Under the pieces are notes generated by a model. That model saw only the letters and a list, made by a program, of their open reading frames with translations, had not been told where the DNA came from and did not search any database. This document shows, in pieces, positions 32,737-40,554 of a stretch of 57,107 nt of DNA. How positions within the stretch are numbered: the first letter of the stretch is position 1; every line of letters starts with the position of its first letter. The translations under genes and the position numbers were made by a program. Source of the stretch: Pseudomonadota bacterium (lineage in GTDB: Bacteria > Pseudomonadota > Gammaproteobacteria > Steroidobacterales > Steroidobacteraceae); assembly GCA_023433705.1 (NCBI GenBank), contig JAEYUC010000039.1, positions 1 through 57,107 on the forward strand. Direction: 5' to 3'.

Positions 32737-34521
32737 ATGACCCGCTGCTTCCTCGCTTCATTGTTGTTGCTCAGTGGAATCGCCGGCGCGGCGGACCGCG
32801 TCGCCGAGCTCAACGCGATGTACTCCGAGTTCTACGAGGAAAGCCTTGCGCTCAGCCCACTGAACGCCACGTACGCCGGCGATCCGCGTTACAACGGCGA
32901 GCTGCCCAACAACCTGTCGGCCGAATATGAAGAGAAGACGCGCGCGTTCCACCAGACGTATCTCGACCGCGCCCGCGCCATAGTCGGGAAAGAAGGCGCG
33001 AATGTCCTGACCGGCCAGGACCGGCTCTCGTTCGAGGTCTTCACGCTGAACCGCGAGTCCGCGCTCGAAAACCTGAAATTTCCGTATCGTTTGATGCCGG
33101 TCAACCAGTTCTACAGTTTCACGAGCACATTCGCACAGCTCGGTTCCGGCACGAGCGCGCAGCCGTTCGTCACGGTCAAGGACTACGACGACTGGCTGAA
33201 GCGCGCCGCGCGCATTCCGGTGATCTTCGACCAGGCGATCGTCAACATGCGTGAGGGCATGAAGCAGGGCATCGTCGGGCCGCGCGTGCTCATGGAGAAG
33301 GTGCTGCCGCAACTCGACGCCAACGCCGTCGACGACGTGGAGAAAAGCATCTTCTGGGGTCCGGTCGCGAAGATGCCGGCAGAGTTCTCCGCGGCGGATC
33401 GCGAGCGCCTCACTACCGCGTTCCGCAACCTGATCACGACGCAGCTCAATCCCGCGTATCGCAAGCTGCGCGTATTCATCGCCGACGAGTACCTCCCGAA
33501 GTCGCGGGATACTTTCGGCCTGGGTGCGCTGCCCAACGGCGCCGAGTGGTACGCGCACGAAGTGCGCGACAGCACGATGCGCTCGCTGACACCCGCGCAG
33601 GTGCACCAGATCGGTCTGGATGAAGTCGCCCGCATCCAGGATGGCATGCGCGCCGTCGCAAAAGACCTCGGCTACGACAAGCCCGTGAAGACGCTGCCCG
33701 AGCTCAAGTCCTTCTTCGAGTGGGTCAAGGCGCGCGACGACATGTACTTCAAGTCGCGCGAAGAGCTGCTGTCCACCTACCAGGCATTCGGCGCGAACGT
33801 CGCGCCGCTGCTGCCGAAGTACTTCAACCTGCGGCCGAAGACGGACTACGAAGTGCGGCTGGTCGAGCCGTTCCGCGAGGCCACGTCGTCGGCGGGCTCG
33901 TACCAGGGGCCGTCGCTCGACGGCAAGCGACCCGGCATCTTCTACGTCAACGCGTACGACCTGAAGGCGCGGCCGAAATCGGCGCTGGCGGCGCTCTCGC
34001 TTCACGAAGCGGCTCCGGGGCATCACTTCCAGATCTCGCTGCAGCGTGAACTCTCGGACCTGCCGATGTTCCGCCGCTTCTCGCGCGACACCGCGTACAT
34101 CGAAGGGTGGGGTCTGTATGCCGAGTACCTCGGCTACGAGATGGGCATCTACAAGGATCCCGTGCAGCGCTTCGGCGCGCTCGATGCGGAGCTGTGGCGC
34201 GCGATCCGGCTCGTGACCGACACGGGCATCCACTACAAGGGCTGGACCCGCCAGCAGACGCTCGACTACATGTTCGCGAATTCGCCCGCCGAGGAGACGC
34301 GCGCCGTTTCCGAGGCCGAACGCTTCGCCGCGATCCCCGGCCAGGCGCTCGCGTACAAGATCGGCCAGCTCAAGATCATCGAGTTGCGCAAGAAGGCGGA
34401 GAAGGAACTCGGCGCGAAGTTCGACGTGGCCGCGTTCCACGACGAAGTCCTGAAAGACGGCGCGATACCGCTCGAGGTCCTCGAGGCGAAGATCGACCGC
34501 TGGATCGCCGCGCGGCGCTGA
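32737..34521 (+). CDS. DUF885 family secreted metallohydrolase/peptidase
   Basis: 594 residues with a signal peptide (MTRCFLASLLLLSGIAGAAD), so periplasmic or exported. The family resembles M32-like zincins: ALAALSLHEAAPGHHFQISLQREL carries the HExxxxHH motif near residues 421-429 and YIEGWGLYAEYLGYEMG supplies the Glu of EGWxLY near 458-462. The rest (SEFYEESLALSPLNATYAGD, KTDYEVRLVEPFREATSSAGSYQGPSLDGKRPGIFYVNAYDL) matches DUF885 proteins common in Xanthomonadales-like bacteria. Predicted peptidase; substrates unknown. Confidence 0.9.
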   Translation: MTRCFLASLLLLSGIAGAADRVAELNAMYSEFYEESLALSPLNATYAGDPRYNGELPNNLSAEYEEKTRAFHQTYLDRARAIVGKEGANVLTGQDRLSFEVFTLNRESALENLKFPYRLMPVNQFYSFTSTFAQLGSGTSAQPFVTVKDYDDWLKRAARIPVIFDQAIVNMREGMKQGIVGPRVLMEKVLPQLDANAVDDVEKSIFWGPVAKMPAEFSAADRERLTTAFRNLITTQLNPAYRKLRVFIADEYLPKSRDTFGLGALPNGAEWYAHEVRDSTMRSLTPAQVHQIGLDEVARIQDGMRAVAKDLGYDKPVKTLPELKSFFEWVKARDDMYFKSREELLSTYQAFGANVAPLLPKYFNLRPKTDYEVRLVEPFREATSSAGSYQGPSLDGKRPGIFYVNAYDLKARPKSALAALSLHEAAPGHHFQISLQRELSDLPMFRRFSRDTAYIEGWGLYAEYLGYEMGIYKDPVQRFGALDAELWRAIRLVTDTGIHYKGWTRQQTLDYMFANSPAEETRAVSEAERFAAIPGQALAYKIGQLKIIELRKKAEKELGAKFDVAAFHDEVLKDGAIPLEVLEAKIDRWIAARR

Positions 34522-34536
34522 AGACTGCCGCGAACG

Positions 34537-34570
34537 CCGGGCAGTGCGGGCGCAAACCCGCATTGCCCGG
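34537..34570. terminator. Hairpin between convergent genes
   Basis: CCGGGCAGTGCGGG and CCCGCATTGCCCGG (one G-T pair) with a CGCAAA loop, between the DUF885 and SRPBCC stop codons. No T-run on either side, so termination is uncertain. Confidence 0.5.
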
Positions 34571-34584
34571 ACGTCGCACGCCGG

Positions 34585-35100
34585 TCACGACATCGTCTTG
34601 CCGGTCTCGAGCAGCGTCTTGATGTCGCTGAGGATCCAGTCCCATCCGCCGCCGCCGTCCTCGCTGAAGTTGCTCTGCGTGGCGTGGCTCATCAACGGCA
34701 TGCCGGTGGTGTCGTGCGTGACGGTCAGGCGACAGAACCCGCCCGGCGTCTTTTCGATTTCGAAAGTGAGTCGCGAGAAACCTTCCGACTTGTTCGCATC
34801 GGTGAACAGGAAGCGATAGGTCTGCACCAGTTTATTAGGCGGCTTCACCTCGACGACTTCGCCGTCGACGATGACCTCGGGCAATCCGAAAGAGCGCATC
34901 TGCTCGTTGGCGATGCAGCGGAATTTTCCGCCGGGCTTGAGCTCGTAATGGCTCACACCTCGGTAGCCGTATCTGCCGTTCCATTCGGGACTCGTGATCG
35001 CGTCCCAGATCGCCCCGGGCTCCGCCTTGATGTAGATCTGGTGTATGTGAACGGTGGGCTTGCCGGCCGGATTCACGCTCGCTTCCGCAGCGGTGGACAT
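34585..35100 (-). CDS. SRPBCC (AHSA1-like) domain protein
   Basis: 171 residues of the START/Bet v1-like ligand-binding fold: VHIHQIYIKAEPGAIWDAITSPEWNGRYGYRG, YELKPGGKFRC, LVQTYRFLFTDANKSEGFSRLTFEIEKTPGGFCRLTVTHD and the C-terminal WDWILSDIKTLLETGK. Its start lies inside the 3' end of the ArsR-type gene (28-nt overlap), so the two are co-transcribed. Such ArsR-SRPBCC pairs are very common in bacteria; the ligand is unknown. Confidence 0.92.
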   Translation of the reverse strand: MSTAAEASVNPAGKPTVHIHQIYIKAEPGAIWDAITSPEWNGRYGYRGVSHYELKPGGKFRCIANEQMRSFGLPEVIVDGEVVEVKPPNKLVQTYRFLFTDANKSEGFSRLTFEIEKTPGGFCRLTVTHDTTGMPLMSHATQSNFSEDGGGGWDWILSDIKTLLETGKTMS

Positions 35101-35417
35101 TTGGCTTTCTCCAGTGTGGTTTTCAGGTCAGCGAGCGCGGAGAGTTCGCGCTCCTTGTACTTGTCGATCCACCGGTCGTGAATCAGACGGATCGGCACCG
35201 CATTGAGGTAATGCAGCTTCTCGCGGCCTTCGCGCCGCGTGACGATGAGTCCGGCTTCTTCGAGCACCTTGAGGTGCTTCATGACCCCGAAGCGGGTCAT
35301 CTCGAGTTCCCACTCGAGCTCGCCCAGCGTCTGCCCGTCGCGCTTGTGCAGCAGATCCAGGAGGAATCTGCGCGAGGAATCCGCGAGGGCCTTGAACACG
35401 AGGTCTTCGTCGATCAT
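35073..35417 (-). CDS. ArsR-family transcription repressor
   Basis: 114 residues from ATG 35417. Winged helix-turn-helix with LVFKALADSSRRFLLDLLHKRDGQTLGELEWELEMTRFGVMKHLKVLEEAGLIVTRREGREKLHYLNAVPI, the helix-turn-helix falling at about 30-55. The metal-site ELCVCDL motif is absent, so it is not an arsenic sensor; it is the type paired with SRPBCC proteins. The DNA just upstream carries a perfect inverted repeat that is probably its own operator. Confidence 0.93.
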   Translation of the reverse strand: MIDEDLVFKALADSSRRFLLDLLHKRDGQTLGELEWELEMTRFGVMKHLKVLEEAGLIVTRREGREKLHYLNAVPIRLIHDRWIDKYKERELSALADLKTTLEKAKCPPLRKRA

Positions 35418-35428
35418 GGATCGACTAT

Positions 35429-35448
35429 ATGTGACCGTTTGGTCACAT
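35429..35448. promoter_or_regulatory. Predicted operator of the ArsR-SRPBCC pair
   Basis: ATGTGACC GTTT GGTCACAT: perfect 8-bp arms with a 4-nt spacer, starting 12 nt upstream of the ArsR-type ATG, the position expected for autorepression. Confidence 0.75.
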
Positions 35449-35488
35449 GTCAAAGGACGGGTACGGATGCGCCCGTACCCGCTGATCT

Positions 35489-36061
35489 TCAGAAGGTCCA
35501 GGAAAGCGTGAACGCCGCCGACCGCGACTTTCCGAACTCGACGTCCGTCGCACGCAGCGCCAGGCCGATCGCGATGTGTTGGCCGAAGCGGCGCGCGATC
35601 GCGAGCTCGACGAAGGGATCCTCGCCGTCGATGGATTCCGTTTCATCGCCGCGATCGTCGACCAGGTCTTCGATCTCCCCGGCCTGCAACTCCCAGGATG
35701 TCCAGCCGAGCTTCGGTGTGATCCGCCAATTCCCGGCGACGTCGAAGTCGTATCCCACGGCCGCGTAGACCTCGCGCAGCTCACCGCCGGTCGCCCATCC
35801 GAAGTACGGATCTCCGGAGGCCGAGGTGCCTATCTCGGCCACCAACCCGAAAGGCGCGCGATACGCGGCGGATATCCCCACCGTGTATCCGTCGTATTCG
35901 AATGTCTGGCCAAACTCCTGGTACCGGCCGTCGACTTCCGTGCCCGCGAGACCCAGGAATGGCGAGATACGGAACTCGCCGCCATCGGCCGCCTGGGCCG
36001 TCTGGGCGGAGGCGGCGAGCGCCGCCACGGCCACCACCGGCCACTTGATGTTCTTCCCCAT
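35489..36061 (-). CDS. Outer-membrane beta-barrel protein (OmpA/Opa-like fold)
   Basis: 190 residues. Signal peptide MGKNIKWPVVAVAALAASAQTAQA, then alternating beta strands (EFRISPFLGLAG, YTVGISAAYRAPFGLVAEIG, LREVYAAVGYDFDVAGNWRITPKLGWTSWEL, PFVELAIARRFG, AAFTLSWTF) and a C-terminal Phe, consistent with a small eight-stranded barrel. GAGGGGAGC precedes the ATG. No named family recognised; function unknown. Its 3' end is 71 bp from the ArsR start codon on the same strand. Confidence 0.85.
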   Translation of the reverse strand: MGKNIKWPVVAVAALAASAQTAQAADGGEFRISPFLGLAGTEVDGRYQEFGQTFEYDGYTVGISAAYRAPFGLVAEIGTSASGDPYFGWATGGELREVYAAVGYDFDVAGNWRITPKLGWTSWELQAGEIEDLVDDRGDETESIDGEDPFVELAIARRFGQHIAIGLALRATDVEFGKSRSAAFTLSWTF

Positions 36062-36140
36062 GTTGCTCCCCTCATTGCGCGCAGTGCGCGGCGACGGGAA
36101 ACTAACTATTGTCCCGCGGGGCCAACAAGCGGTCAGGACG

Positions 36141-36159
36141 GGTATCGGAAAGCGATACC
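36141..36159. repeat. Short hairpin downstream of the serine hydrolase
   Basis: GGTATCG GAAAG CGATACC, 11 nt after the stop at 36170 on the - strand. No T-run follows; may stabilise the 3' end. Confidence 0.4.
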
Positions 36160-36169
36160 TCCAGACGCG

Positions 36170-37429
36170 TCAGTCGATCAATGCCTGGTAGATAGAGCTG
36201 GTGAACTTGTCCCGAATGTCCGTGTTGTTGGGCAACATCTGGATCATGAGCACGGTCACCAGGCGTTCCTCCGGATCCACCCGGTAGTAGGTGCCGTAGG
36301 CGCCGCCCCAGCCGAACGAACCGACGGATTCCATTCCCGGACCGTACCGGTCGTGGGTCTCGAAGCCGAACCCGAACCCGGTCGAGTTCGCACCGCGGAT
36401 CGTGCCGACCTGGTTGGTCGTCATGAGCTTCACGGCGTGCGGCGACATGATGCGCACCTTGCCGAGCGCGCCGCCGTTACGCAGCGCTTCGAGGAACGTC
36501 GCATAGTCGCGTGCCGTGGATACGAGGCCCGCGCCGCCGGAATAGGACTTGCGCGGTCCGTCGACGTAATGGCCCTGGCCCTTCGCGTCTTCGGCTTGCC
36601 TCACGGCTTTGCCGTCCGCGTCGCTGCCGTAAACCGTCGCGAGCCGGTCGCGCTGCTCCGGCGGTACGAAGAAATGGGTGTCCTTCATGCCGAGCGGCTT
36701 GAAGATCCGGCTTTGCAGGTAGTCCGCCAGGGACATGCCGGACGCCTTCTCGACGATGCACCCCAGGATGTCCGTGTTGTAGCCGTAGACGTACTGATCA
36801 CCCGGGTGCGATACCGCCGGCAGCGTGCCGAGGCGCTCCATCGATTCGCAGATGGGCTCGTCCTTGTCCGCGAAGTACCAGCCCCAACCCGCCGCGGGAC
36901 CCAGCCCCTTGGCCTCGTATTGGGAAGCGATGTCCGGGTTGGTGCCGTACGAGTATCCGGATGTGTGCGTGAGCAGGTCCTTGAGGTTGATAGGCCGTCT
37001 GGCGGGAACGATGGCCAGGCCAGACGACATGTTCTCGCGCGACGCGACCGTGGTTTTCGCGAACGACGGGATGTACTTGCCCGCCTGGTCGTTCAACGAG
37101 AGTTTGCCTTCCTCCATGAGGATGAGGATCGCCGCGCTCGTGAGCGCCTTGGTCTGGGACGCGATGCGGAACTCCGTATCGAGCGCCATCTTCCGGTTCG
37201 CTTCCTTGTCCGCCCAGCCGACCACCTTCTGGTAGACCGGCTTCCCGTCGCGCAGCACCAGCGCCACGATGCCCGCGATGCGGCCTTCGTTCACGTAGCC
37301 ATCCAGCAACGCGTCCACGCGCCCGAGGCGCTCCACGGAGAACCCGTTGCGCAGCGTGTCCGCCTGCGCGGGTTGTGAGGACGCGAACGTGAGGGCGGCG
37401 ACGACCGCCGTCAGGAACAACTTCGACAT
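36170..37429 (-). CDS. Secreted serine hydrolase, beta-lactamase/EstB family
   Basis: 419 residues. Signal peptide MSKLFLTAVVAALTFASSQPAQA. Class C beta-lactamase/esterase VIII motifs: FRIASQTKALTSAAILILMEEGKL with SxxK (Ser near 92), YVYGYNTDILG with YxN near 195-200, LKDLLTHTSGYSYG, and near the end the HxG-equivalent region (VGSFGWGGAYGTYYRVDP). This family contains esterases, D-aminopeptidases and transpeptidase-like enzymes; true beta-lactamase activity cannot be assumed. Confidence 0.9.
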   Translation of the reverse strand: MSKLFLTAVVAALTFASSQPAQADTLRNGFSVERLGRVDALLDGYVNEGRIAGIVALVLRDGKPVYQKVVGWADKEANRKMALDTEFRIASQTKALTSAAILILMEEGKLSLNDQAGKYIPSFAKTTVASRENMSSGLAIVPARRPINLKDLLTHTSGYSYGTNPDIASQYEAKGLGPAAGWGWYFADKDEPICESMERLGTLPAVSHPGDQYVYGYNTDILGCIVEKASGMSLADYLQSRIFKPLGMKDTHFFVPPEQRDRLATVYGSDADGKAVRQAEDAKGQGHYVDGPRKSYSGGAGLVSTARDYATFLEALRNGGALGKVRIMSPHAVKLMTTNQVGTIRGANSTGFGFGFETHDRYGPGMESVGSFGWGGAYGTYYRVDPEERLVTVLMIQMLPNNTDIRDKFTSSIYQALID

Positions 37430-37488
37430 GCGATTCCCCCTGCACCGGCAACGGCCGGCGCCGGAAGGTTATCGCAACAGGGCCGCGA

Positions 37489-38166
37489 TCAAGAAGCCCG
37501 CAGATCCGCGGTCCATTCGCCGACCCTGCGCGCCTCGGCGTCGTGCGGCTCGTCGCGCCAGGTCTCGCGCAGCGCGGCCGTGTACCACTCCTGCATCGAC
37601 GGCAGCGCCAACAACTGCGCGGCGTAACGGCGTGCGGTCGCGTTCACGGGAGGCTCATAGGTCTGAAGACGAAACGCCACCGGCGCGAAGAACGCATCGA
37701 CTGCACAGAAGCGCGCGCCGGCAAGGAAAGGACCGCCGAAGCGCTCGAGTCCATTGGCCCACAGTTCCTCGAGCCGCGCGAGATCGCGCAGCAAGGGTGG
37801 ACTGACAGTGTGCAGTTTCACGCGGATTCCGCAGCTCATCGTGCAGATATCGCGCAGCGTGAAAAATCCGGAGTGCATCGCCGCGGCGGCCGAGCGCGCG
37901 ATGGCGCGCGCGGCGGCATCCGACGGCCATACGCCTGGGTGGCGCTCGCCGACGTACTCGGTGATCGCGAGCGAATCCCATACCGTCGTCGCGCCGTCGA
38001 CGAGGCAGGGGACCTTGCCGGTCGGCGAGAATACGCGGAACGCGTTCGGATCCGGCCCGAACACCACCTGCTTTTCGCGGAACGGGATGCCCAGCTCGCG
38101 CATCAGCACCCACGGGCGCAGCGACCAGGAGGAGTAGTTCTTGTTGCCGATGTAAAGGTCGTACAT
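37489..38166 (-). CDS. Glutathione S-transferase family protein
   Basis: 225 residues from ATG 38166, which gives the thioredoxin-fold opening MYDLYIGNKNYSSWSLRPWVLMRELGIPFRE with catalytic-site SSWS; upstream frame lacks homology. SPTGKVPCLVDGATTVWDSLAITEYVGERHPGVWP is the glutathione-binding cis-Pro/Ser region, and the helical C-terminal domain follows (FFAPVAFRLQTYEPPVNATARRYAAQLLALPSMQEWYTAAL). Belongs to the zeta/YibF-like cytosolic GST group. Lies 4 nt downstream of the Spy-like gene on the same strand. Confidence 0.92.
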   Translation of the reverse strand: MYDLYIGNKNYSSWSLRPWVLMRELGIPFREKQVVFGPDPNAFRVFSPTGKVPCLVDGATTVWDSLAITEYVGERHPGVWPSDAAARAIARSAAAAMHSGFFTLRDICTMSCGIRVKLHTVSPPLLRDLARLEELWANGLERFGGPFLAGARFCAVDAFFAPVAFRLQTYEPPVNATARRYAAQLLALPSMQEWYTAALRETWRDEPHDAEARRVGEWTADLRAS

Positions 38167-38170
38167 TCGC

Positions 38171-38689
38171 TCAGTGTCCTGGATGATGGTTGGTTTGATA
38201 CCCGCGCAGCTCGGCGTAGCGCGTGAGCTGGTCGGGAGTGAGCAGCGCAGCCTGCTCGAGGTGTGCATTGAGGTGCGCGGCGCGGAGCCGGGCGCGGATG
38301 GCTTCGATCCGTGAAAGCTCCGAATCGACCCGCCGCGGTGTCGCCGTCTTCGTCGCGTAAAGCGCATCCAGGGCGCGTTCGGCCTCGACGAGCGCGGTGC
38401 CTTCGGCGCGCGCCGCCCGCTGCATGCGCGCGAAGATGTCGCGCGAGGCGGCCAGTTGTGATTCGGACAATTTCAACGGCTCCGCGAGCTCGATGACGTG
38501 CAGCGGGCCCGGATAACCATTGAGCTCCGCGGCTTTCGCGAAGCCCATGCCCTTGCCGTCGAGCAGCGCGGCCTGCTCTTCGGTCGAGAGGGCCTTGATG
38601 GCGCGGTGATGTTCGCCCGCATAGGGTGAGTGCTGCGCGCGGGCGATGGTTGCGAGCAGCAGGAGCGGGATGAGCGTCCGGCATTTCAT
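38171..38689 (-). CDS. Spy/CpxP-like periplasmic protein
   Basis: 172 residues with a signal peptide (MKCRTLIPLLLLATIARAQ). The mature protein is helical with LTPDQLTRYAELRGY near the end and SESQLAASRDIFARMQRAARAEGTALVEAERALDALYA in the middle, matching the LTxxQ repeats of the Spy/CpxP family of periplasmic chaperones and metal-stress sensors. It overlaps the GNAT gene stop (ATGA) and is followed by the GST gene, so the three form one operon. Confidence 0.75.
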   Translation of the reverse strand: MKCRTLIPLLLLATIARAQHSPYAGEHHRAIKALSTEEQAALLDGKGMGFAKAAELNGYPGPLHVIELAEPLKLSESQLAASRDIFARMQRAARAEGTALVEAERALDALYATKTATPRRVDSELSRIEAIRARLRAAHLNAHLEQAALLTPDQLTRYAELRGYQTNHHPGH

Positions 38690-39159
38690 GCGTTGTCTCC
38701 GGTGAGCATCTTGTCGATCAGTTCGAAACCCGCGCGCTCCGTGAATCCATGGCGCCGATAGAATTCTCGCGCGCTATCGTTCCGCCGGCCAAGCTGGAGG
38801 AACACGTTGGTACAGCCGCGCGCGCGAAACTCCGCTTCCGCCACGGACAACAGGCCGGCACCAAGGCCAAGGTTGCGATATTCCGGCGCGACGAACAATT
38901 CGTCGATCTCGGCGGTGAGGCCTTTGAATTCGAGGCTGAACACGTACACGGCCAGCAGGTATCCGGCGGGCGCCCCATCGACTGTCGCGAGCCAGCCCTG
39001 GCCCAATCGCGGATCGTCCATGACACGGCGCAGGAGCGTTCCGATCGCCGTCCGGTCGAATCCGTCGAGGGATTCGAAGCGCCAGTACTGCTCGACCATC
39101 GACACCATCGGTTCGAGGTCCTGCGGGGTGCTCGGGCGGATCCGGATGTCGGGCGGCAT
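38686..39159 (-). CDS. GNAT-family N-acetyltransferase
   Basis: 157 residues. Motif A of the acetyl-CoA site is visible as ELFVAPEYRNLGLGAGLLSVAEAEFRARG (R/Q-x-x-G-x-G/A form), followed by NDSAREFYRRHGFTERAGFELIDKML typical of GNATs. First gene of the GNAT-Spy-GST operon. Substrate unknown. Confidence 0.92.
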   Translation of the reverse strand: MPPDIRIRPSTPQDLEPMVSMVEQYWRFESLDGFDRTAIGTLLRRVMDDPRLGQGWLATVDGAPAGYLLAVYVFSLEFKGLTAEIDELFVAPEYRNLGLGAGLLSVAEAEFRARGCTNVFLQLGRRNDSAREFYRRHGFTERAGFELIDKMLTGDNA

Positions 39160-39215
39160 GGGGCGGCGAGTTTACGCGATCGGGGGATGCCCCGTCTCGC
39201 CCGCGGCGCGCCGAA

Positions 39216-40529
39216 CTAACTACCTTCCGGTAGCCAGAGCGTCACGGCCGCGCCGCCGCCATCCCGATTCGCGATGCGCAGGCGCCCGCCGTGGGCCTCG
39301 ACGATTTCGCGGCACAATGTGAGCCCGAGCCCCGTCCCGGTCTGCTTGGTCGAGTAGAAGGGGACCAGCGCATTCTCGAGCGCTCCGGGGGAGAATCCCG
39401 GTCCGCGGTCGCGTACCTCGATCGCGAATCCACGGGGCACCGCGGCGACGGCGATCTCGATATCGACGGGCCGCGATCCCGACTCGCTCGCGTTCTTGAG
39501 CAGGTTGATCAACGCCTGTTCGAGCTGCGCCGTATCGAAACTCGCCGGACGTTGCGGCAATTCTCCGGCGAGCGTGAACGCGGACACGACCCGCAGCCGC
39601 TCGATCAGCACCTCCCACGAAACCGGCGCCAGCCGCGGCTGCGGGAGTTTGGCGAACTGCGCATAACCGTCGATGAATCCGGCCAGGTGCCGCGCGCGCT
39701 CCTCGATGGTCGAGAACACGCGGTGCAACTGCGCGGGCTGCGGCGCGTCCGCGAGGATGCGCCCGGAATGCGCGAGCGAGGAAATCGGTGCGAGCGAATT
39801 GTTGAGCTCGTGCGCGATCACGCGGATCACCTTCTTCCAGGTCGCGACTTCCTGCGAGTTGATCTCTCGCGTGAGCTGCTTGAGCAGCAGCAGCCGGTGC
39901 GGCATCGAGTTCAGGAGGAAGCGGCGCTGCGACACGTGGTAGATCTGCGGCTCGCCGCCGAGCTCGAGCGTGAACAACGTGTCTCCGCCGCGTTGTATCG
40001 CTTCCTGCATGGGCGGCGGGGACGCTTCGAGGTAGCGCGTGAAGCGTTCTCCTTCGAGCCTGCGGCCACCGGCGAAAAGCTGGCGCGCGGTCGCGTTGGA
40101 GTACAACACGGCATCCGAGTCGTTGGTGAGCACCAGCGCGAGGGGCGTGCTCTGGATGACGGTATCGAGCATGAGCTCGCGCTGGTACAGGCTCTGCCGT
40201 TCGACGCGCAGCCGGTCGCCGATGCCGTTGTATGCATCGACCGTCTCGCCGAGCTCGTCGGCCGTGCGATTCGTGACGCTGACGCTGAAGTCGCGATCCT
40301 TGAGGCTCGATATGCCGTCGGCGAGGGCGCGCGCGACGCGGCGCCAGCGCCGTGTCATCGCGTTTCCAGCCCACGCGATCAATGGCGCGAGGAGTAGCGC
40401 CGCGACGGCCGCCGCGAGCCAGCGCGAATCGATGAAGTGCGCGGCGAAGACGTAGACCAACGCGCCGAGGAGCGCGACGCACCACAACCACAATGTGGCC
40501 CAGCCGGCCATGGAGAAGCGCCAGCGCAT
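39216..40529 (-). CDS. Sensor histidine kinase (NtrY-like, HAMP-PAS-HisKA-HATPase)
   Basis: 437 residues. Two N-terminal membrane helices (WATLWLWCVALLGALVYVFAAHF and WLAAAVAALLLAPLIAWAG, residues about 10-55) with almost no periplasmic loop between them, so the signal is probably sensed in the membrane or cytoplasm. HAMP near 55-110, PAS near 115-195 (LALVLTNDSDAVLYSNATARQLF), H-box VIRVIAHELNNSLAPISSLAHSGR (His near 231), N-box LINLLKNASESGS, G-boxes VRDRGPGFSPGAL and QTGTGLGLTLCREIVEAHGG. NtrY/NtrB-like H-box pairs it with a sigma-54 regulator, which is exactly the gene upstream (25-nt gap). Last gene of the six-gene operon. Confidence 0.95.
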   Translation of the reverse strand: MRWRFSMAGWATLWLWCVALLGALVYVFAAHFIDSRWLAAAVAALLLAPLIAWAGNAMTRRWRRVARALADGISSLKDRDFSVSVTNRTADELGETVDAYNGIGDRLRVERQSLYQRELMLDTVIQSTPLALVLTNDSDAVLYSNATARQLFAGGRRLEGERFTRYLEASPPPMQEAIQRGGDTLFTLELGGEPQIYHVSQRRFLLNSMPHRLLLLKQLTREINSQEVATWKKVIRVIAHELNNSLAPISSLAHSGRILADAPQPAQLHRVFSTIEERARHLAGFIDGYAQFAKLPQPRLAPVSWEVLIERLRVVSAFTLAGELPQRPASFDTAQLEQALINLLKNASESGSRPVDIEIAVAAVPRGFAIEVRDRGPGFSPGALENALVPFYSTKQTGTGLGLTLCREIVEAHGGRLRIANRDGGGAAVTLWLPEGS

Positions 40530-40554
40530 TTCGAGGGTCCCCGGGTCACGGGCC

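Noticed and set aside
35073..35417. Arsenic-sensing ArsR
   Set aside because: The metal-binding ELCVCDL motif is missing and the partner is an SRPBCC protein, not an arsenic-resistance gene.
36170..37429. Antibiotic-resistance beta-lactamase
   Set aside because: SxxK and YxN are shared with esterases and peptidases of the family. Without the class C KTG context, resistance cannot be claimed.
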